This document shows, in pieces, positions 32,158 to 37,021 of a stretch of DNA of 37,021 bases; the stretch's first letter is position 1; the number at the start of each line of letters is the position of its first letter. The notes beneath the pieces were generated by a model, which was not told the DNA's origin, ran no database searches, and saw nothing but the letters and a program-made list of their open reading frames with translations. Origin of the DNA: Chloroflexota bacterium (lineage in GTDB: Bacteria > Chloroflexota > Limnocylindria > Limnocylindrales > CSP1-4); the NCBI GenBank assembly GCA_005882635.1, contig VBFG01000080.1, positions 1 through 37,021 on the forward strand. Reading direction: 5' to 3'. The position numbers and the translations under genes were made by a program.

Positions 32158-33180
32158 TCAGGGCGCCGCGGAGGGCGAGGCGAAGGCCGCCGGGACGGAG
32201 GCCGCCGGGACCGAGGCCGCCGGCGCCGCCGTCAGCTCGTCGACCGCGGCCTGCAGCTTCGCCCGGGTCTGCTCGATCCCGATCACCGCCTGGTTCAGCC
32301 CGCCGCGACCGATCTCGGCCAGGATGATCACGAGGCCCGATGTGTTCGATGGCAACAGGTCGTGGGCCTGGCGTTCCTCGATCGCGGCCTGCTTGAGATC
32401 GCTGGTGATCCGGCCCTTGGCGGCGATCGTCGCCTTGTAGAGATGGGCAAGTGCCTTGTCGTACTCGTCGTTCCGGTCGATCCATTGGGTGAGCGTCGTC
32501 ACGTCGACGATCGTGTTGGCAAGGGCGTCCCGGAGCGCGTCCCGGAGCGTCTTGGCCTGGGCCAGCTTCGCCTGGGCCTGGGCGAGCGTCTTGAGCGCCG
32601 CGGCGTATTTCGCCGAACGACCCTGGGCGGCGGCCTGCCCGGCGATCTTGTCGTGATCGGTGAGCAGGACGCCGAGCGTGTTCGCCGTCGTCGACCCGGC
32701 CGCGAGGCGGACCCACGCGCCCTCGAGCCCGCTCGTGGCGTTGATGGCGACCAGGGCCAGGTCGCGGCGGCGCCGCGTCTCCGGCGACCAGTTGATCGGC
32801 TCGTAGAGTCCGGTCCCCGGCAGCTCCATGAGCCCCTGGCGGATGACGGCCGACCGGTCCTCGATCGAGCGCGCCAGCGACTGCCCATCCGCGATCGAGG
32901 TGCTCAGGGTCGCGAAGTCGGAGTCGACCAGGGCGGTCAGGGCACCTCGGCCAAGCTCACCGAGCCGGTCGACGTCGGCGGTGAGGTCGACCAGGTCGAC
33001 GGCCGCCGCCTCGAGCCCGGCCTGCGCCGCCTTGTCGCCGTCGGCGGTCAGCTCCGCTCGGGCGGGGGTGCCGGGCTGGTTCGACATCGTGGTCACGAGA
33101 CCGGCGCCACCGATCGCGATCACCGCGACCAGGGCCAGCCACACGATGGTCAGGACGATCCGTCGCAGGAAGCGAGACAT
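32158..33180 (-). CDS. Anchored coiled-coil protein of unknown function
   Basis: 340 residues. A basic start and one hydrophobic helix (about 8-30, IVLTIVWLALVAVIAIGGAG) suggest an uncleaved anchor or signal peptide. The rest is Ala/Leu-rich and helical, with probable coiled coil near 195-225 (AAALKTLAQAQAKLAQAKTL). The tail is an Ala/Ser/Pro repeat (VPAASVPAAF). I recognise no family. The ATG at 33180 has no ribosome site. On the minus strand TACGAT (33218-33223) is a possible -10 that overlaps the adenosine deaminase -10 on the other strand. Confidence 0.6.
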   Translation of the reverse strand: MSRFLRRIVLTIVWLALVAVIAIGGAGLVTTMSNQPGTPARAELTADGDKAAQAGLEAAAVDLVDLTADVDRLGELGRGALTALVDSDFATLSTSIADGQSLARSIEDRSAVIRQGLMELPGTGLYEPINWSPETRRRRDLALVAINATSGLEGAWVRLAAGSTTANTLGVLLTDHDKIAGQAAAQGRSAKYAAALKTLAQAQAKLAQAKTLRDALRDALANTIVDVTTLTQWIDRNDEYDKALAHLYKATIAAKGRITSDLKQAAIEERQAHDLLPSNTSGLVIILAEIGRGGLNQAVIGIEQTRAKLQAAVDELTAAPAASVPAASVPAAFASPSAAP

Positions 33181-33221
33181 CACGCGCCGTCGCGGAGCAG
33201 CCTGCGCATCGGGCGGCATCG

Positions 33222-33227
33222 TAGCAT
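33222..33227 (+). promoter_or_regulatory. -10 box TAGCAT before the adenosine deaminase gene (leaderless)
   Basis: TAGCAT is followed by 6 nt and then ATG 33234, with no ribosome site. It overlaps by two bases a divergent minus-strand TACGAT (33218-33223), so the two promoters probably compete. Confidence 0.6.
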
Positions 33228-33233
33228 CGGCCG

Positions 33234-34280
33234 ATGGACGTTCCGCGCGACGCCGCAGCGCGTCGGGCCTGGCTGCGGGCGATGCCGAAGGCGGAGCTCC
33301 ATCTCCACCTCGACGGCTCGCTCCGGATCGAGACGGCCCTGGACCTGGCACGGACGCGGGGCGCGGATGCGCCGCGGGACGTCGCCGGGATGCGGGCGGC
33401 GCTCGTTGCGCCGATGCCGTGCCGCGACCAGGCCGAGCTCCTTCGAGCGTTCGACCTCCCGATCGCACTCCTCCAGGACGCCGACGCGCTCGAGCGGGTC
33501 ACGAGCGACCTGGTCGAGACGAAGGCGGCCGAGGGCGTCCGCTACGTCGAGATCCGCTGGGGCCCAAGGTTGCACCTCGCGCGCGGGCTCTCCCTGGCGG
33601 ATGGGATCGCGGCGGTGGCGCGCGGGGCGCGTGACGCGGCGGCGCGAACGGGAACCGAGGTCCAGCTGATCTGCACCGCCCTGCGGTCAGACGATCCCGA
33701 GGCGAACGTCGAGCTGGCCGAGATGGCGGCCCGTTTCCGCACCGACGGGCTCACCGGCTGGGACCTGGCGGGGCCCGAGCAGCGGTATCCGGATCCAACC
33801 CTCCACGCTGCGGCGTTTGCGGCGGCCCGAGCCGGCGGGCTCCGGATCACGGTCCATGCCGGGGAGTTGGGCGGCGCACCCCAGGTGCGGCGAGCCCTCG
33901 CGATCGATCCCGAGCGGATCGCCCACGGTCCGAGCGCCATCGACGATCCCGACCTCTGCCGGGAGCTGATCGAGCGCGGCATCAGCCTCGATCTCTGCCC
34001 GACGTCGAACTGGCAGGCGGGGATCGTTCCGTCGATCGCGTCGCACCCGCTCGGGCGGCTTCACCGCGCCGGGGTCAAGGTCACCCTCTCGACCGACGAC
34101 GCGACGGTGTCGGACCTGTCGTTGACGGACGAGTACGAACGAGCCCTGGACCAGATCGGCCTCGAGGCCGATGAGCTCTGGGCGATCAACCGCGGCGCGC
34201 TCGACGTCGCCTTCGCCGACGAGCCGACCCTCGATCGGTTGCGAGCGGAGTTCGACGCCTGGGCCTCGAACTTCGGGTAG
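33234..34280 (+). CDS. add: Adenosine deaminase family protein
   Basis: 348 residues. Metal and active-site motifs are in order: MPKAELHLHLDGS (His23, His25), VHAGELGG (His208, Glu211), RIAHG (His231), CPTSN (255-259) and STDD (Asp288). Together they give the zinc site and catalytic Glu of adenosine deaminases. It would convert adenosine to inosine, or adenine to hypoxanthine if it is an adenine-type member; the sequence does not settle which. The usual STDDP is STDDA here. Start at 33234 follows a leaderless promoter. It is convergent with a lipoprotein gene across a short hairpin. Confidence 0.9.
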   Translation: MDVPRDAAARRAWLRAMPKAELHLHLDGSLRIETALDLARTRGADAPRDVAGMRAALVAPMPCRDQAELLRAFDLPIALLQDADALERVTSDLVETKAAEGVRYVEIRWGPRLHLARGLSLADGIAAVARGARDAAARTGTEVQLICTALRSDDPEANVELAEMAARFRTDGLTGWDLAGPEQRYPDPTLHAAAFAAARAGGLRITVHAGELGGAPQVRRALAIDPERIAHGPSAIDDPDLCRELIERGISLDLCPTSNWQAGIVPSIASHPLGRLHRAGVKVTLSTDDATVSDLSLTDEYERALDQIGLEADELWAINRGALDVAFADEPTLDRLRAEFDAWASNFG

Positions 34281-34288
34281 GGTCTGCC

Positions 34289-34313
34289 CCGAGGCCTGCC
34301 CGACCCGCCTCGG
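34289..34313. terminator. Hairpin between convergent genes
   Basis: CCGAGGC (34289-34295) pairs with GCCTCGG (34307-34313), an 11-base loop, just after the adenosine deaminase stop and touching the lipoprotein stop at 34314. It lacks a T-run, so modest support as a bidirectional terminator. Confidence 0.4.
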
Positions 34314-35051
34314 TCAGTCCGGCGCCGCGCAAAGCCCCGGTGGATCGCGGTGGGTGTCGTCGCCCGCGGCGATCCGCCACGACCACGCGTAGAGCGCCTT
34401 GACGTCGGCGGTCTTCCCGAGGACGCCCATGTAGATATCGTCGTAGCAGGTCAGCCGCACGTTGGCCATCCCGGCATCGACGAAGCAGCCCGATCGCTCC
34501 GCTCGCAGCCCACCGTCGTCGCCCTCGTCGGGCAGGTAGTTCGGCCACGAGCTGTCGCCCGCGGTCGTGGCGGCGCAGTTGCCGCGGTGCGGCTGGACGC
34601 CTGCCTGGTCAAGGCGGTCGAGATAGGCCTCGAGCGCAGTGCCGACTTCCTTGCCGGACGCATCGAGATGGCCCTCGAAGCCGTAGACACCGACGCGATC
34701 CACCAGCGCGGTGTCGAGCCGGCACTCGATGCCGGCGACGGCGAGCGGCGGCAGATCGGTCCGCCTCGGCGCGCAGCTGATGCGGCTGTCCGCGCGAAGT
34801 GCCTGGACGAGACGCTTCTCCGCCGCCGTGAACGCGACCGGCGCAGGCGTCGCGCTCGGGGACGGCTTCGCGGACGGGGCGGGCGACGTCACCGCCGGCG
34901 TCGAGCTCGGCGTGGGCGTCGCCGGCACGGCCGACGGAGCCGCTGACGGAGCCGGGCTGGCAGTCGCCAGAGGCGTGGTCGGAGTGGACGAGCAGGCGGC
35001 AATCAGGAGGCCGATGGCCACCGCCGCGACGACCGAGCTGAGATGCTTCAT
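34314..35051 (-). CDS. Putative lipoprotein with Pro/Ser/Ala/Thr-rich stalk
   Basis: 245 residues. A signal peptide ends in the lipobox IAAC (Cys20), so the mature protein would be lipid-anchored outside the membrane. Residues about 21-72 are a Ser/Pro/Ala/Thr stalk. The rest is a globular domain with six cysteines (for example SCAPR, IECRL, GNCAAT, GCFVDAG, LTCYDD and LCAAPD) that could form disulfides. I recognise no family. ATG at 35051 has only a distant AAAGG. A copy of the dispersed structured repeat lies upstream. Confidence 0.72.
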   Translation of the reverse strand: MKHLSSVVAAVAIGLLIAACSSTPTTPLATASPAPSAAPSAVPATPTPSSTPAVTSPAPSAKPSPSATPAPVAFTAAEKRLVQALRADSRISCAPRRTDLPPLAVAGIECRLDTALVDRVGVYGFEGHLDASGKEVGTALEAYLDRLDQAGVQPHRGNCAATTAGDSSWPNYLPDEGDDGGLRAERSGCFVDAGMANVRLTCYDDIYMGVLGKTADVKALYAWSWRIAAGDDTHRDPPGLCAAPD

Positions 35052-35231
35052 GCGGGAGGCGACCTTTCGAGCACGAGGTCCGGTTGCGCGCAACGCGCGA
35101 TGAACGTCAGGTTGGGTTCGAGGCGCCGGTACCGGCATGGACGATCGTCCAATCCGCGGTTGGACCGTCGTCGCGCGTGTCGGGGGTCGTCCTCGTCGGC
35201 GTCCCCGCAGATGGATTTCGCCGCGATGGAT

Positions 35232-35356
35232 TCGTCCGATTTCGAACGGCGCCGGCATACCTTCCCATCTTTTCGGGATCGTCCGATCTCGGAGTCCGGT
35301 CTCGGACGGTCGATCGGGAGCGGAGGTCACTCCGCCTCGCGTTCGATTCCGGACGA
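35232..35356 (+). repeat. Dispersed structured repeat, copy 2
   Basis: The left arm TCGTCCGATTTCGAACG (35232-35248) pairs with the right arm CGTTCGATTCCGGACGA (35340-35356), two mismatches. The doubled core is TCCGATCTCGGA (35282-35293) and TCCGGTCTCGGA (35295-35306), separated by one G. Spacing matches copy 1 at 6305-6424. The right 30 bases overlap the last codons of the neighbouring P-loop gene. The region just left has a further short repeat (GATGGATTTCG and GATGGATTCG). Confidence 0.75.
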
Positions 35357-35893
35357 TTCGACGGTGGCCGGATCGACGCCCTCCAGCCACGACGCCACGG
35401 CGGCGGGCGATCGCAACCGGATGACGCGCAGGTGCGCCAGTGCGGGATCGGCGAACCGCGCCTCGTATTCGCGGCGACGGCGGCGATGGGTCGTGAGGAC
35501 CCACCAGATCAGCGAGTCCCGACCGAGCTGATCCCGCCAGGACTCGCGGTTGTCCGTCCCCCACAGCCCCTCCCCGGATCGCGCCCGCCGGAATGTCCGC
35601 GCGACGATCCGACGAAGACAGGTCCGAAGAGACAGGTCCAGCCAGACCGCGGTGTCGGCCCGGGCGAGGATGGTCGGTCGAACCGGCGCGTAATTGCCGT
35701 CGCAGACCCATCGGTCGGCGCTCGTCGCCTCGCGCACGCGGGCGCGGAACGTCTCCTCATCGGCGCCGGTCCAGTTCGGGCCCCAGTAGAGCCGATCGAG
35801 CTCGATGTGCGGGACGCCAAGTCGCCTCGCGAGCGCCGCCGCCACCGTCGTCTTGCCGGATCCGGACGTGCCGACGACGGCGACGCGGTTCAT
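35327..35893 (-). CDS. P-loop NTPase, adenylate kinase-like (FlaR-type)
   Basis: 188 residues. Walker A is GTSGSGKTT (about 8-16). HIELDRLYWGPNW (about 29-41), DGNYAPVRPTILARADT (about 65-81) and VWLDLSLRTCLRRIVAR follow. This is the pattern of the small kinase-like proteins annotated as adenylate kinase or topology modulation protein (FlaR). It probably phosphorylates a small molecule or nucleotide; the substrate is unknown. The ATG overlaps the HAD gene stop by ATGA (35890-35893). The last ten codons are formed by the right end of the structured repeat, so the C-terminus may have been altered by its insertion. Confidence 0.82.
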   Translation of the reverse strand: MNRVAVVGTSGSGKTTVAAALARRLGVPHIELDRLYWGPNWTGADEETFRARVREATSADRWVCDGNYAPVRPTILARADTAVWLDLSLRTCLRRIVARTFRRARSGEGLWGTDNRESWRDQLGRDSLIWWVLTTHRRRRREYEARFADPALAHLRVIRLRSPAAVASWLEGVDPATVESSGIEREAE

Positions 35894-36777
35894 GTCGGTC
35901 GGGCAGGCCGGCCCAACGCCTCGAGGACTCGGGCCAGCTCGGCGGCGTCGGCGGCGATCGCCGTCGGTCGATGCTCGACGGGGGCCGACTCCGCGTCCGC
36001 CCGGGTCGTCACCCCGGTCAGCATCAGCACGCTTCGGGCACCGACCGCAACCGCCGCCCCGACGTCCGTCCCGAGGTTGTCGCCGATCATCACGGCTTCG
36101 GCGGGCTCCCGACCCACCGTTCGGGCGGCTTCCTCGAGCAGGTACGGCTCGGGCTTGCCGATCGAGGTCGCGGTGATGCCGCTGGCCGCCTCGACCGCCG
36201 CGACGATCGCGCCGGCCCCGGGCCGGACCGCTCGCTCGGTTGGATAGACGGGGTCGCGGTTGGTCGCGACGAAGCGGGCGCCGGCGCGGACACAGTCCGT
36301 GGCGACGGTCAGTCGCAGGTAGTCGAACTTCGGGTCCAGGCCGACGACGACAGCGTCCGGCCGGCCGGCGGCGTCCCAGCCGTTCCCGCCGTCGGTGCCC
36401 TCGACACCGCCGCCTCGGATGTGCTCGGCGGCGTCGCCGGCTCGCGTCACCCGGAAGCCGGCGTCCTCCAGCTCGCGGTCCAGACCGCTCGCTCCGACGG
36501 TCAGGACGTGGCTAACCGACGGCGCGTGGTCGACGAGGTAGAGCGCGGTCGCCCGCGGCGATGACACGATCCGATCGGCGGTCACCGGCGCGCCCATCCC
36601 CGCGATCCGGTCGACGTATTCCGCCCGATACCACATCGAGTTGTTCGTGACGTACACGATGTCGTCGCCGGCGCGGGCGCGCCCTGCGAGGACCTCGGCG
36701 ACGCCGGGCACCGGGCTGGCACCGCGGTAGAGGACGCCGTCGAGGTCGACGAGCAGGAGCAGGCCGGTGGCGGGCAT
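35890..36777 (-). CDS. HAD-IIA phosphatase (NagD-like)
   Basis: 295 residues. HAD motifs are DLDGVLYRG (Asp11, Asp13), VTNNS (motif II), the cap region with VVVGLDPKFDYLRL and ATNRDPVYPTE, then SIGKPEPYL (Lys, motif III) and MIGDNLGTDVGAA (motif IV). This is the type-IIA cap arrangement of NagD, 4-nitrophenylphosphatase and phosphoglycolate phosphatase-like enzymes. It would hydrolyse a small phosphate ester; substrate not determinable. A TAGCAT box lies 9 nt before the ATG at 36777. It is followed by the coupled P-loop gene. Confidence 0.9.
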   Translation of the reverse strand: MPATGLLLLVDLDGVLYRGASPVPGVAEVLAGRARAGDDIVYVTNNSMWYRAEYVDRIAGMGAPVTADRIVSSPRATALYLVDHAPSVSHVLTVGASGLDRELEDAGFRVTRAGDAAEHIRGGGVEGTDGGNGWDAAGRPDAVVVGLDPKFDYLRLTVATDCVRAGARFVATNRDPVYPTERAVRPGAGAIVAAVEAASGITATSIGKPEPYLLEEAARTVGREPAEAVMIGDNLGTDVGAAVAVGARSVLMLTGVTTRADAESAPVEHRPTAIAADAAELARVLEALGRPARPT

Positions 36778-36786
36778 CGACGCCGA

Positions 36787-36792
36787 ATGCTA
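36787..36792 (-). promoter_or_regulatory. -10 box TAGCAT before the HAD gene
   Basis: TAGCAT on the minus strand lies 9 nt before the ATG at 36777, leaving no room for a ribosome site; leaderless or near-leaderless. Confidence 0.5.
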
Positions 36793-36812
36793 CCGGCGGC
36801 GTGGGTGCGAGG

Positions 36813-36851
36813 CGGGCGCTCGCATCGGGCGCTCGCACCGGGCGCTGCCAT
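36813..36851. repeat. Three 13-bp tandem repeats in a divergent intergenic region
   Basis: CGGGCGCTCGCAT, CGGGCGCTCGCAC and CGGGCGCTGCCAT follow one another without gaps (36813-36825, 36826-36838, 36839-36851), with a degenerate fourth unit starting at 36852. They lie between the HAD gene and the NYN gene promoters. Possible binding array or slippage product. Confidence 0.65.
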
Positions 36852-36875
36852 CGGGCCTTCGCTGCCACCGAGGGC

Positions 36876-36881
36876 TACGAT
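36876..36881 (+). promoter_or_regulatory. -10 box TACGAT before the NYN gene (leaderless)
   Basis: TACGAT is followed by 6 nt and the GTG at 36888; there is no ribosome site. Confidence 0.5.
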
Positions 36882-36887
36882 CCGGCG

Positions 36888-37021
36888 GTGACCCGCGTCC
36901 GCCCGACCCGTGAGCCGCTGTCCGGCGTCAGCCGGCTGCTGATCGACGGCACGAACCTCCTGCATGCGCTTTCGCGCGGTCCGTCCCGGCAGCCGCCGGC
37001 GGCGCTCATCGGTCGGCTTCG
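36888..37021 (+). CDS. YacP/NYN-domain protein, N-terminal fragment
   Basis: The first 44 codons only; the gene runs off the right edge. After about 18 residues the peptide reads RLLIDGTNLLHALSRG, close to the opening strand and helix of NYN/YacP (PIN-like) RNases, usually LLIDGYNLLHA; the Asp is a catalytic metal ligand in the family. Such proteins cut structured RNA or process rRNA. The GTG start follows a leaderless-type -10 box. Too little sequence is visible for more. Confidence 0.6.
   Translation, partial: MTRVRPTREPLSGVSRLLIDGTNLLHALSRGPSRQPPAALIGRL

Noticed and set aside
36813-36860. Tandem units considered as a CRISPR array
   Set aside because: Units are 13 bp and contiguous with no spacers, and no cas gene is present.

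Overview
The window is about 37 kb of very GC-rich bacterial chromosome, densely packed and biased to Ala, Arg, Pro and Gly codons. Gene content is housekeeping and accessory metabolism plus envelope proteins. I see no rRNA, tRNA, CRISPR array, phage gene or transposase. Gene style (short Pro/Ser/Ala-rich lipoprotein, MacA/MacB-like exporter followed by a DUF5666 protein, MoxR-DUF58-VWA operon, many SD-less starts) fits a soil or freshwater Chloroflexota genome, perhaps a Limnocylindria-like lineage. Actinobacteriota is the main alternative. The taxonomic call is inference, not seen directly.

Layout, left to right. The 5' end of a probable phosphoglucomutase gene (-) is cut by the window edge. 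Then come a four-helix membrane protein, a VOC/glyoxalase protein and a coupled pair (zinc-ribbon protein and unknown), ending at a strong terminator (2428-2459). A Ser/Gly-rich anchored protein (-) and the MoxR/DUF58/VWA operon (-, 3088-6163) follow. After an intergenic region with a structured repeat come a DODA-type dioxygenase (-) and a 3-methyladenine-DNA glycosylase (+). Next is an export operon: periplasmic adaptor, ABC ATPase, MacB-like permease and DUF5666 protein (8175-11973). Its 3' end has been duplicated in a perfect 524-bp tandem repeat together with the tail of a convergent MFS transporter. An amino-acid permease, an acetamidase/formamidase, an orphan UgpC/MsmK-like ATPase and a Nudix hydrolase fused to a membrane domain come next. 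They are followed by a TPR protein, a TetR regulator and its divergent six-helix membrane protein.

The right half is mostly on the minus strand. It holds a four-gene cluster (YbjN-like protein, two paralogous secreted HExxH peptidases, nicotinate phosphoribosyltransferase), glgC, an M23/EnvC-like murein hydrolase, and a leucyl aminopeptidase coupled to a prepilin peptidase. A secreted coiled-coil protein and adenosine deaminase (+) follow, then a lipoprotein, a P-loop kinase-like protein coupled to a HAD phosphatase, and the start of a YacP/NYN-type protein (+). Functional links are modest: glgC with the pgm fragment in glycogen metabolism; adenosine deaminase, Nudix hydrolase and nicotinate phosphoribosyltransferase in nucleotide/NAD salvage; several envelope peptidases.

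Most interesting signals: (1) a dispersed ~120-125 bp element, present twice (6305-6424 and 35232-35356), with long-range inverted ends and a doubled TCCGATCTCGGA core at conserved spacing; (2) eight stop-start overlaps of the form NTGA, two of which leave CTG as the only sensible start codon (Nudix gene, prepilin peptidase); (3) a recurrent TAGCAT-like -10 box 6-7 nt before start codons lacking Shine-Dalgarno sequences, a leaderless-mRNA signature; (4) the exact tandem duplication; (5) face-to-face overlapping promoters between tetR and its neighbour.
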